Shown: positions 22,474 to 34,046 of the stretch, one piece after another | Numbering within the stretch: the first letter of the stretch is position 1 | How the letters are laid out: each line of letters opens with the position of its first letter | DNA from: Paraphaeosphaeria minitans | Lineage: Eukaryota; Ascomycota; Dothideomycetes; Pleosporales; Didymosphaeriaceae | Direction of reading: 5' to 3' | DNA: 64,000 bases | Assembly (NCBI GenBank): GCA_015832175.1 | Contig: WJXW01000016.1 | Span: 806,001-870,000, forward strand | Made by a program: the position numbers and the translations under genes | Notes under the pieces: generated by a model | Told to the model about the DNA's origin: nothing | The model's input: the letters and a program-made list of their open reading frames with translations, nothing else | The model's database searches: none

Positions 22474-23668
22474 TCAGACCTTCTGCTTCGCCATCCACTC
22501 CTCCGCCTCCCCTTTGAACTCGGGCCTCCATCTCGTCATCGGTGGGCGCTCGTTGACAATGTCGCCCACCGTCCACAGCATGCGCTTCTTGTCCGTCTCC
22601 TCGCTGACATCGTTGTCCGGGCAGACGATGTAGAATTTCTCGTCGCGGATCTTGGTCTCCATGTACGAGGCTACCTGCTCGGGGCTCCAGGCGCCCGCGG
22701 GCTTCTCGGCGGAAGCACCGGGGACCTTGCCGGACTGGACAACGTCAGTGCGTCCGATGCCGGTTGGTAGTAGGCGTGAGTCGGGACTTGGAAGAGCAGC
22801 GAAGCACCGCGTAGGCATATATGTCCGCTACACGTGAGCGAAAACGAAGCAGGAATTAACTTACCATCCCCGTGAATGTCCACCCCGGGACGAGCAGATG
22901 CACGCTAACGCCCTTGTTCTCGCGGAGGTCCCAGCTCAGGTACTCGGTAAGCGTCTTGACTGCAGACTTGCTGGCATTGTACGCTGGGTTGCCCGGTGGG
23001 TTTGTGATACCTTGCTTGCTGCCAGTGATGACGATGGCGGCAGGGGGGGCATTGCTGCGCGCTTGGAAGGAGGGCACGTAGGTGTTTAGGCCGTTGATCA
23101 CGCCGAAGAGGTTGGTAGAGAGGATCTGTGTGTGTGGGTTAGTCCAGCGAGGTGTGGAAGGGATGGAAGGGGTCGTCTCAGAGGCTGTGCGATGGAACGG
23201 GCACTGAGTAATCAGGCTGGAGACTGCGGCACGGTGTAGGTAGGGGTGTTTACGTGTAGATGGTGACACGCCCTCGCAAGAACCGCCGTCCTCAATGCTG
23301 ACCACCCAATGCCGTTCATGGGCCTAAGCTCAGACGCGAGTTCCCCAGAATGACAACTGACTCACCTTCTGGAAATACTCAGAGTCTCCCCACGTGCCTT
23401 TTCCGCCGATTCCCGCGTTTAGCATCAGGAAGTCGACATCCCCAACCTTCTCTTTGATGCTCTTCCACTCCTGCTCTTGGCTGACGTCCGCCTGCAGACA
23501 CTGCACATCTCCATTCAGGCTGCTCTTTGCTAGTTCAAGCGTGTCTTTGTTGAAGTCAACGACCGCAACACGCATCCCGTGCTTCAGGCATAATTGCGCG
23601 ACGGCCAAACCGATCCCCGAAGCTCCCCCAGTGATGAGTGCTCTAGACCCAGACTTGAAGACAGACAT
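22474..23668 (-). CDS. Short-chain dehydrogenase/reductase
   Basis: Three exons, 23668-23366, 23125-22865 and 22734-22474, give 274 aa. Cofactor motif TGGASGIG (residues 13-20), NAG in FLMLNAGIGG, catalytic Ser137 (VITGSKQG), Tyr150 and Lys154 (YNASK) show a classical SDR; VVDFNKD after beta-2 suggests NAD(H) preference. The introns are 240 bp (GTGAGT...CTAAC...ACACAG) and 130 bp (GTAAGT...CTGAC...CCAG), long for this window. The first in-frame ATG is MSVFKSG; upstream codons lack ATG. It is convergent with the hydrolase, 235 bp apart. The substrate is unknown. Confidence 0.9.
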
Positions 23669-25938
23669 CTTGTTCACAGGGTTTACTCGGGCGAAACAAA
23701 AAGACTATTTAGTATTGCTGTGAAGTGATCACTCGGAGGCTCGAGCAGCAGACTACAGTTCTCAATGGTTAGCGTTTTGGGTCACCTGAGAACGGGTGGG
23801 CGGGCACAAGGCGTGTACGGTGTGGATAGCGAGCCGACGGACAAATTCCGTACCCTTCAGGGATAGCAGGGGTGCGTTTTTAGAATACACAGAATTTCGC
23901 AGGATGCTGGCTTCGAGAGCGCCCGTCTTGGAAGGGGAAGTTGGCTTACGGGGTTGCCCTGTGGCAGATGTCCGTGATGCGGTTCTAATCCGTATCGAGC
24001 ACTCTTGCTCTAGCACGCGGGCAGTTAAATAGGGGTTTGGCTTTGAAAATCGTATCGCAATTGCTGTACAGACTTTAGAGCTGTGCAGGAGAAAATGAGG
24101 GGAGGTGCGGTTAAGTGGCGTCTGAGAGTGGGCGGAAATGTCGTTAATGCCGTTAATTCCGGCGTGGACTGTAGGTACCGTAGAGTTTTTCTAACGCCGG
24201 TTGAGCTAGGTAGGTGATGATAAACGATCTAATCAAGAAACAGAATATATCGTGACAGCGGGTCAAAAAGAACGTACCGCTTGTATAATTGGGTGCAAGG
24301 TGCGATCTAGCTCAACCGGCATTAGAAAAACTCTACGGTAGGAACACTCAAGGCTCTATCGCACCTCCTTTGTGCGCTTAGTCGAAAGAAGCACTGCATC
24401 TTTTTCCTGTTAAGACCTAATTTTGCTTCGCACATGTCCTCAATCTCAGCTTTGAGGTCCTACCATTGAAGCGCGTCAATAAGAAAACAATATTTAGGGG
24501 TTGCGGCCGAATGTGTTCAAGGCAAATACTAGTCATAACAACTATGTACTTTTGACTACTAGCAATGCTCCTGTTATGTAGTACATCGCTATGGTTACGG
24601 AGAACCACACTACCTATACAGGGTATCGTATTCATCCCGTGTTGCCCAAACGCCGTAACAGTCCAAGACGAATCCTTTTTAAAGAGAGGCCTGTACAGAC
24701 GAAAACCTCATTGAGATGATCAAAAATACATATCGATAACTTGTTGGTAAGCTAATAGTGTCTACCGAAGCTCGAAAAGGATGGGCAGGCGCATACTCCG
24801 AACGCTATTGGGCGTTTTTGGTGTCTTGGTTGACTTCGGCGTCTCCGGTCTTTTCAAATTATCGGTTCTCTCTGCTACTGAATTATTCCCCGACGCCAAT
24901 GGCAGCAGTGTTGGTAGCAGTCTCTTCGTGTGCGAGTCTCGGGGATTGTAGAGAGCGAGCGGACTCTTCCGGTAGGTAAAACTCCGCCGAGGCCCCCCGG
25001 AAGAGTATTTCTCCTACGCTCATGTGCATTTTGCGCCAGCTTGTTTCAGGTCCAGTATAAGTGTGGAAGGATGTGTATGCGATGGGATTTTGTGCGCACT
25101 CACAATCTTGAAACGTCCATTTGCGAGCAAGAACGCGACTAAGAATACGAGCAAAAACACACAGGAAGACCAAAAGCAAACGCCCGCCCGATGTGGCTAT
25201 CGCTTGCAAGGCCAGAGAGCCCGGCTGTTCATATACGGACACGACACCCACTATGACGGAGCCGTACGATTAAGTGGAGCCGCGGCGTGGATGCCAGATC
25301 CAAATCAGGGCTATCGATCATCCCTGGTTATTTTTCCACCGCCAATCCCCATGCTAGACACAAGGAAGGATTCGCTGGCCTCGAGCAATTGTGCTGCACT
25401 GCAAATTGATGCATCGGCTGCTTCTTGGTTCGTGGTTCGTGTTGGTGCAACTGGAACTGTGTGCTGCGGACTGAAGGAGAGAGGCTGGTGTCTTGGGTCA
25501 AGGCGAAGACAGTCTTTGCTAGTCAGGTATTATCAAAACCTAGGTAGGTACGAATGAACACCGAAGGATCCTCCCGCATCTTGGGGCCACCCACGATGAT
25601 AAGCGCACTATTTACATGTCCAGCACATGGAATTTCGGTAAAAGAAAGTCCCAATAGTCTTAAAAGATGAGCTTGGGCCGACCTGTGCTGCTGCACCTGC
25701 ATCGATCTCAAACGATGCCGGGCGTATGGGCAAAGCCTGGGGTTGCAATTCTGGTCTGGCAGGTGTAGACGTCGAAGTCACTTTTAGTGCCCCGCTTCTA
25801 AGAGCTCTTGGATTGCTTCGGGTTGACGATAGTCCAGACGGTTGTTGGTGCTGTCCTTGTGGGTACCTATTGTCGCATCCCCTTACCGTACCCATCGCGT
25901 TCTGGGCTCGGACAAGGACGCGCCCGATGCAGGCAGAT
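23669..25938. other. Gene-poor region left of the transposon island
   Basis: Holds a 165-bp MITE-like element (24176-24340) and many short frames without domains. A minus-strand frame around 24883-25251 looks vaguely membrane-like but has no ATG start and no family I recognise. Probably intergenic or decayed DNA. Confidence 0.45.
24176..24340. mobile_element. MITE-like element with 34-bp terminal inverted repeats
   Basis: The left arm 24176-24209 (begins TACCGTAGAGTTTTTCTAA) is the reverse complement of the right arm 24307-24340 with one mismatch. Both ends carry TA, compatible with a TA target duplication as in Tc1/mariner-related MITEs. The 97-bp interior has no coding capacity. It could also be a fold-back sequence of other origin. 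Confidence 0.75.
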
Positions 25939-25941
25939 CAA
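25939..25941. other. Left 3-bp target-site duplication (CAA) of TIR element
   Basis: CAA immediately precedes the left TIR and recurs at 33383-33385 directly after the right TIR. Confidence 0.5.
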
Positions 25942-26227
25942 GGGCCTGTTCGGTAGACGTGATCTGGAGGCTTGATCTCATCTCGATTACTAGATCCAGT
26001 TAGGCTCACATTGAGATCACGCTGTGTTCAGTTCGAGCGTAATCTTAACGTCATAGATAGAGGTCTAATCTAGGAGTAATTAACTAGCTAAATTAAACTT
26101 TACTAGTGCTAATAGGATCTATATTTATACTTATTTAAGCGCAAGATTATAAGTTAAACTAAGTATAAAATTAGGAAGTCTATTTTACCTAATCTTAGAG
26201 CTTTTTAACGCCGCAATACTTAGTAAA

Positions 26228-26638
26228 TGTTAAATCCAAGAGGGTAGCTAGTCCTAAAGGGTTAAGGTTAGTTCTTAGGCAGGAGTACTTACAGAAGGTG
26301 GAAGGTCTTATTAATACAATAGTATCTTGCAAAGTATAATAAGTTAATAATTTAGTCTACTAGAATCTAAACAATAGATTAATAAACAGATTAAACACAA
26401 GTATAGAGAGCCTATTCTTACGTTCCTATATACTTTAAGCAATTAGTAGACTAATCGCTCTAATTAAACTAATTAAGCACTAATTAGTTACTTAGTATAT
26501 TAAGTGCTTAGTCTAATTAGTTATCTTAGCGCTCTAATTACACTAATTAGGTTACGTGACCTTTTGTGCTGTGCCACTTAAACAACAAATGTAGATATAT
26601 ATAAAAATCCTAAGAGGCCTAGCCTTTAGATCTTAACA
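26228..26638 (-). repeat. Left LTR (3-prime LTR in element orientation), 411 bp
   Basis: Starts TGTTAAATCC and ends ATCTTAACA. It aligns along its whole length with the right LTR and is visibly more AT-rich, with extra C-to-T/G-to-A differences. Confidence 0.9.
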
Positions 26639-29600
26639 TTATCTCTCTCTTTACTAGGATTTGTCCTTAAATTATATAACTGTGTCTTATACCTAGTTAT
26701 AACTAGAGCTCACCCTGCGTTATAAGTAGCGTTAGCTTACTTATATTATACCCTAATAACCTTCTAAGTCTAGCACCACTTATCGCTATTACCTAACTAA
26801 TTTTATTAACTCCTTTAGCAAAGTTATAGTTAAGAAATACTTAATATGTATAAAACATAACTGTGTTTATAAGGTTTATATTTAGTCTAGAAGATATAAG
26901 AAATATGTTTATTAAAGTTAACGTTGCAATATACGCGTTTTAGAGTCTAAGTTTAAGCGTTTATTAGTAGAGAAAGAGAAATTACGTGTGTAGATAAAAG
27001 AGTTAAGAGAAACGCAGGAGGCTACGTTTAAGGCCTATAAAGAGGCGTTAGAGAAGTTATAAGTTACATACACATATAAAGATTAGTTACGTTAGTAAAT
27101 AGACTTACTAAATAAGCGTGCTAAGAATACAATAGTAGTTAAAGAGAAGAATATTAAAAAGACTAAATCTCATAAGGCTATTAATCTAGTAGTTAACAAG
27201 ACTCCTTTAGGTCCCTTCTTATCCCCTACAACATAGAGCGCTTTTAAGGATTTCCTATTAAAATTCTAAGATAATCTAGTGCCTTTACTGTCTTAGGTAC
27301 AAATGTTATTATACTATATAGGTTATTAGTAGAATTCTCTAATCTTTTGTTAACAGTTTCCTAGATAGTTCTCTAGTTCCTAAGTGTTTTCGCTGTGTAA
27401 ATAACCTTTCCACTTAATAAAGTACGCGTTATTATACTAATTATATTCTAGAATTCTTTTAACCTTAAATTTATTTTCTTCCTTAGTTCTGTGGTAGAAG
27501 GCAGTTCTAACTAGTGTATTAGGGTCTGCTAGTTCCAGTAGTAATACGTAGAATACTAGGTGTATCTTTGCATCTGGCAGTAGTTCTAACTTATAGTTCA
27601 CTAGTAATTTTTACTTAGAAATATAAAATAGTCTAACCTTAATATAATCTAGTTTCTTATATTTTCTCTTCTAAGTTTAAAAGTTCTTTATAAGCAGATA
27701 TACTTTATCCCCCTTCTTTAGCTAAGGTGCTATTTTTTATTTTTAATTTTAGTATAAAATTAATTACTACTAAGCTTTCTTAAGATTTTCTTAGAGTTGT
27801 TAGTGTATTTTCTTTATATTTTCTGCTATATCTATAGCTTCTTTTGCTTTAATTGTCGTAGGAAATTATTAGTTAAAGAGATGTAGGTATCTTCTATAGT
27901 TTACATAGAATAGTGTATGTCCTAATACTGCTAATACTTTGTTATTATAGGCTAACTGTGCTATAGGTAGTAATAAAACCTAGTTATTCTTCTAACTATT
28001 GTAGTAGATACATAGGTACGTTTCTATAGTTTAGTTTATACGTTCTATTTATCTATTAGTTTGTAAATAGTAAGCTGTTAATAGTTTTTGTTTCATTCTA
28101 AGTAGTACTATAAGCGTTGCCTAATAATTTAACATAAAGAGCTTATCTCTATTACTAATAATTGTTTTTAGGATTCTGTAGTGTCTAATTAGTTAGTCTA
28201 AAATAAAAAAAGCGAGTTCCTTTGCTATTATTCTTCTAAAGCATGAAATGAGCTTAATATACTTAGTTAGTTGGCAGACTATTACTAGTATACTGTTATA
28301 TTTAATTCCTGTTATTAAATCCTTAGAGTTTAGAATTCCTATAACAAAATCTATAGCGATGTTTTCTTATGGTGCTGTTAGTATTCTAATTACTTACATC
28401 TCTCTATATTTGAGATATATACTATATTTGTTTCTCTAGTATTCTACACATTTGCGGATATAAGTTATTATAGCTTCCTTAATTCTTTTAAAGGTGTAAT
28501 TCCTTTAGATAAGTTCTATTGTCTTTGTGATGCCTAGATGTCTATACATAGGGTTATCGTGGTATTGTTAAATAATCTTAGTCTATAGATGTTCTAGAAC
28601 TTCTTAGTTAATTACTAAAAGTTAATTTAGTTCCGCTGTTAGCTCTAGAGATCTATCTTTGGCTTTACAAAGAATTGTAGAGAAGGTTTTTACTTTTTCT
28701 TTTACTAGATTACTTTGTTAGCTAAGAGCATCTGCTCTGCCATTTTCTTTTCTAGCTACATAGATAATTTTAAACTTATACTACCTAGTAGTTTACAACT
28801 ATTTTTATTATTATAGCGTAAGTTCTTTTGTTGTCGTGAACCTTAGAAGGTTCTTATAATCTATATAGATTTCTAGCGTTAAGTAACTAAGCGCGTAAAT
28901 CCTCTAGTGCTTTAAAGCTTTAATAATAGCGTAGAGTTCTTTATTATATACGTTGTATTGTGTTTTGGCGTTATTGAATTTACATAAATAATAGGTAATT
29001 AGGTGCTATTTACTATTATGTTCTTATTTAGCGTAGGCGCCTAGCGTAAGATTGCTAGCGTCTATTTTAAAGCGCAGTGGTTTATTACTTCTAAAATAAA
29101 TAAAGATAGGTTCTATAATACATACTATCTTAAGGAGTTAGAATAATATTCTGCACTTATCTGTCTATTTAAAGGGTACGTCCTTCTTTATAAGATTTAT
29201 TAAGGGTATCGTGACCTTTGCGTAATCTTGGATGAATTATTAGTTAAATTTATAGAATCTTAAGAATTCTTAGATATTTTTAGCTATCTTTAGTATTAGC
29301 TAGTTCTTAATGCATTTAACTTTACTTAGTGCTATCTTAATTCTTTCTATAGTAATAATGTGTCCTAGGAATTTAAGTTATTTAACGTTAAACTTACATT
29401 TCTTAAGTTTAATACAAAGGTATACTTTGTCTAGTGCTTCTAGTACTGTCTATACATACTTAGTGTGGTCCAATTTGTTTTTAAAAAAAACGAGGATATT
29501 ATCTATATACGCGATAACAAATATATCTAGATGTTTATAGAGTACGTTGTTAATAAGTGCTATAAAAGCTACTAGTGTATTTATAAGTCTAAATAGCATA

Positions 29601-32525
29601 ACCTTATATTTAAATAGTTTATAGCGTAATTAAAACACTGTTTTCTATTCTTTACCTTTCTTAATTTATATAAGGTGGTAACTGTCTCTTAGATCTATTA
29701 TTATAAATATCTTAGCTTAAGATAGTTAATCTCGTAACTCTACAATATTTAGTAGTAAATATTAGTTCTTTATTGTTATGTTATTAAGTTGTTAGTAGTT
29801 AACGCATAGTCTATCTAATCTATTCTTTTTCTTAACAAACATGAAAGGGCTTACTACTAGTGACTTTAATAGTTATATATATTCTTTCTTAAGGTTTGTC
29901 TTAATAAAATTACGTTCCTTAAGAAGTTCTTCTCCTGTCTTACTATATAGTAGTCTAAAGGGTGGCGTCTTCCCTTTTTCTAGATCTATTATAAGATCCT
30001 AGGGTTAATGTTCTAGTAGGTTTGCTTTTCCTTTTTTTTCTGTAAATATATGTGTCTATTTCCTGTACTCTCTTAGTAAGGTAAGGGGTGTGCTATTATT
30101 CTCCTTTTTACACTTCTTAATCTAGTAGTTCCTACTAGCGTCTGCTAAGGTGTATTTCTATTTTTTAACTATCTATTGTAGTATTATGTTGTTAATAACT
30201 CCCTTATTTACTATTATTTTTAGTTAATATATAGGCTTTACTTATAATGCATAATTACAGCGTTTAAACAATATTTTCTTTATACCCTAGTTAATCTATA
30301 AGTTGTGTATTATTAACTAAGGTAATCCTAAGACTAACTTATACTTAGATCCTAGTAAGACATCTAAGGTAAGTTCCTCTCTATGTCCTTAAACTATTAT
30401 TATAGTAGTGACCTCCTAGTATATTTAAGGTGTCTTAGGCATTAGGGATCTATTCGCGACATAGATAATATAGGGTACTTTTTTCTCTAATATTATAAGT
30501 CCTACTTATCTTACTATCTAATAAAATATAAAGTTCTTTCCTACTTTTAAGTCTACAAGAGCTTAAGCCCGTATTCCTTTAAGCTATACTAGTAGCTTAA
30601 CTAATACTATGCTTACTATAGTATTTAATTTAATAAAGGCGTTTTCTCGTCTAAGTTTAGGCCTAAAAAAGACATCTGTTTATATAGGTTATAGTTAAGT
30701 TCTAGTGCCTAGTATGTGTTTCTAAGCATCCGCTTCTATTATTATTTTTAAGTATATAGCTTATGTAGATTGTCTTCTTCTTCTTCTTCTTATAAGGATG
30801 TTCTTCTGTTTTTCCTTCCGCAGTTTTTACTGTTCCTATATACTAGTTAAATTAGTAGCTCTATTATTACTTTTTACGTAGGGCAGTTTGCAAAGCTGTC
30901 CAAACGTTTAGCTATATAGTAGTATTTACAGTCTTAGTTTAGACACGTGTACTAGTACAGTTATATATAGTCTCTATTAATAAGTATATTATAGTATTTA
31001 TTACCCTTTAGCGTAAGGTAAGGAAAGTATTTTACTTATTATTTATTCTAGAGGTGTTTGTTATAAGCTACAATAGGGTAGTCTGTTTATATCTATCTAT
31101 AGCGTAGTTTCCTTCTAGGTTATTTCTTATTCTCCTCTTTCTCTGCCTTATGTTGTGCGTATATTAGTTCTTCACAATGCGTCCACATACAGAATTAGTG
31201 TGTAGAATTTTAGTAGTTTAGGTAGTACTTTAGTACGTAGTCTAACTTCTTATTTTTGTAGGGTTGCATTCCTTTTAGTGCTTAGTAGGGTTCTATATAG
31301 TCCTAAACATTTAGTTTATACTTAGGTAACATAGGGTTGTCTTCTTCCTACCTACTTTATAGGTAAGGAGTAGGAGATTTTAGTATCTCTTCTACGTCTT
31401 CTGTATTATAGTATACGTTGGAGTCATCTTCTAGATCTTTATATAGTTATAAGTTAGATAAATCTAATTACTTACTTTGCTCTAGTGTAACGCGTTAGTA
31501 ACTAAATAGCGTTGTAATAACTTCTTATTTCTTATTAAGTTCTTAGTCCTTAATAGTTAGTACATTTAACTTAGTTTAATAGACTTTGTTCTTCAATCTA
31601 TAGTTCCTAGCTATATAGCCTAGTTTACTATATATAAAGCATTTATAGGTCTTAGTTATTAGTTATTAACTTCTATTAGAGACGCATTTATTAGGCTACT
31701 TAAGACCTATCCTTCCTCTTTTTCCTTTGCTTATATAGTTAAACTAAACATCTTTTATTAGTTTATATCTCTAGTAGTTCCTTAGCTGTTGCTTTTAGAC
31801 AATTCTAATAGGGTTCTTATAAACCACTTTTACTAGTTATCTAAAGCTTATTGCCTTAGAGTTTTAGTAGAGCTCTTATTGCAGTAAAAACTACTCTCTA
31901 TTAATTCTAATAGTTTCTTTATATAGTTCTTTAAAGTTAGTAATTTGTGCACTACTACGTAAGAGTTCCTTACATAGTTTCTGTTTAAGTCCTTATTTAT
32001 ACATATCCTAAAGAGATTTATTGTCCTAGTTAAGTTGCACAGCGTATCTACGAAACTTAGCTATATACTTAGCTACTAATTATTTCTAAGTTATAGTCTA
32101 AATTTTTACCTTTGCAATAGAGTCCTTATTAGCGATCCTAAAGAGTTATTTAAAATATTTCTTAAAGTTATTATAATCCTTAATAATATTAACTATATTA
32201 GTGTGCTTATTTACGTAATTGTTATTATTATTATTATAGTCTATTCCTAGGTACTTTTTAAGGTAGGAATAGATCTATAATCCTATATCTCCTTATATAT
32301 ATATTGCTGCAAAGATAACCTTCTTTTTATCTTTAAGGGGTTTGTCTAAGTTAAAGAAGTAGAGGTCTAGTTAGAGAATCTAGACGTTAGTTTAAGATTA
32401 TTCGCTAAAGTAGAGATTAGGTTTATATACCTTACTACTATCCTTTATAAAAGTAATCTTAGCGGCACCTAAAGCTGTAGAAGAGGTAGAAGTTCGTGAA
32501 GTACTTATATTAAGGGTGTTTAAGA

Positions 32526-32936
32526 TATTAAATTTAAGAGAGTAGTTAGTCCTAAAGGGTTAAGGTTAGTTCTTAGGCAAGAGTACTTACAGAAGGTAGA
32601 AAGTCTTATTAATATAATAGTATCTTGCAAAGTGTAACAAGTTAATAATTTAGTCTACTAGAATCTAAACAATAGATTAATAAATAGATTAAATATAAGT
32701 ATAGAGAGCCTATCCTCGCGTTCCTATATACTTTAAGCAATTAGTGGACTAATCACTTTAATTAAACTAATTAAGCACTAATTAGTTGCTTAGTATATTA
32801 AGTACTTAGTCTAATTAGTTGTCTTGGCGCTCTAATCACACTAATTAGGTCACATAACCTTTTGTGCTGTGCCACTCAAACAACGAATGTAGATACATAT
32901 GAAAATCCTGGGAGGCCTAGCCTTTGGATCTTAACA
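32526..32936 (-). repeat. Right LTR (5-prime LTR in element orientation), 411 bp
   Basis: Same length as the left LTR. Its outer end keeps GGATCTTAACA; its inner end reads TATTAAATTT where the other copy has TGTTAAATCC, a G-to-A/C-to-T pattern. Confidence 0.9.
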
Positions 32937-33385
32937 GTAAAAAGGCCTTTATAGGCGTTATAGAAGCGTTAATAGCGATAACTTTAGATATATAGTAACT
33001 ATAGACTCTAACCCTAGCTCCCTCTAGGCGTTAGTAATACTATAAATATTAATAGAGACAACGCTAGCGTCTATAATAGAAGAAAAAGTGTTAATATTAG
33101 TAATAGAGTAAGCGTTAAGCTCTATAAGAGCTTTTATAACGCTTTACGTATTAGAGTACTTAGAGTTAGTATAAAGGATTAATTAATAATACTAAAGTTT
33201 AATAAGAAAAAACTTTTAGATAGGTAGTTACTAAATATAGGTTAATCTAGATATGTTAGAAGTAGGTCTTTAGAACAATTTGTATAGCTACACTAATAAA
33301 AAATTCTTCGCTAGCGCTTTACTGAAACTAGGCGAGATCAAGCCCAGATCACGATTTGAGATCACGCCCACCGAACAGGCCCCAA

Positions 33386-34046
33386 ATCGCGACGGTGAAT
33401 TGCTGCCAGGGCCAGTCTAACCGACAGCGCGGGCGCACCGACCGATCGCCTAGGTACCGACTCTGGAAGCCCTCGCCCCCTGCACCTCGATTGCACGCTG
33501 ACCGGACACTTCGAAAACAATTCTACCAGCCAATAGCTTGTGTCCAGGCCTGTTGACGTTACCTAGATTGAACTGCGCGTCGTTGAGACCACCAGCACCG
33601 GCGATCAACGATTCCCCAAGAAGAATGGAAGAACTGACATTATCCGCAACCTGTGAATGTACAACAACCCATGACTGCTTGCGATACGGTAGAAACGACC
33701 TGCGACGCTCAGAGCTAGGTAGCCGACATCGGACAGAGGGACTTGCGCGATGTAGGTACCGTATTTTTTAGCGCCCGATGCATCCGTACCAGCCTCGTTC
33801 ATAACGACTCATCTCCACGGAAAACACACTACCAATTAGATTCGGGATAGCTCTCGTTTCTGTTGCTATCCTTCCCGTAGGCACGGTGTATGCGGGGTCA
33901 TCTTGCATGATGCCATCCATGTTCATCCTAGCAAATTTCCCCCGCATCTGCATGAAGACGCGAAAGATGTCATTTGGTACAAACATAGATATAAGTCGGA
34001 AGCCTATATAGTGCACACCAGTATCTTGGTTCCCAATTTTGCAACA
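33386..34046. other. Intergenic region right of the transposon island
   Basis: Base composition returns to normal immediately after the right TIR. Overlapping short frames lack support; the right end must hold the carboxylesterase promoter. Confidence 0.45.

Larger units (their letters stand above)
26228..32936 (-). mobile_element. Gypsy-type LTR retrotransposon, heavily mutated
   Basis: Two 411-bp LTRs bound it and GTAAA flanks both sides (26223-26227 and 32937-32941) as a 5-bp target duplication. Coding remnants run on the minus strand in Gypsy order. A gag zinc-knuckle relic lies near 31640-31587 (KCFIYSKLGYIARNYR), reverse transcriptase near 29,522-29,400 (AYIDNIL in place of YxDD) and the integrase zinc-binding region near 28,580-28,420 (YHDNPMYRHLGITKTIE). 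Stops are frequent and the mutations are of the C-to-T/G-to-A kind, as RIP produces. No intact frame remains, so it is a dead copy. Confidence 0.9.
25942..33382. mobile_element. TIR-bounded DNA transposon split by an LTR element
   Basis: The ends are inverted copies of GGGCCTGTTCGGT (25942-25954 and the complement at 33370-33382). Related subterminal GTGATCT/TTGATCTC motifs lie inside both ends and flanking CAA triplets suggest a 3-bp target duplication as in PIF/Harbinger elements. Excluding the inserted LTR retrotransposon, only about 730 bp belong to it (25942-26227 and 32937-33382), so it looks non-autonomous. AT content rises sharply inside relative to both flanks. Superfamily assignment is tentative. 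Confidence 0.65.

Noticed and set aside
24883..25251. Minus-strand 122-codon frame with a hydrophobic start
   Set aside because: No ATG start, no recognised family and no coherent splice partners; it may be a relic but cannot be supported.
28248..29540. Plus-strand open frames of 63-76 codons inside the AT-rich island
   Set aside because: They lie antisense to recognisable RT and integrase remnants of the Gypsy element and use AT-rich codons by chance.
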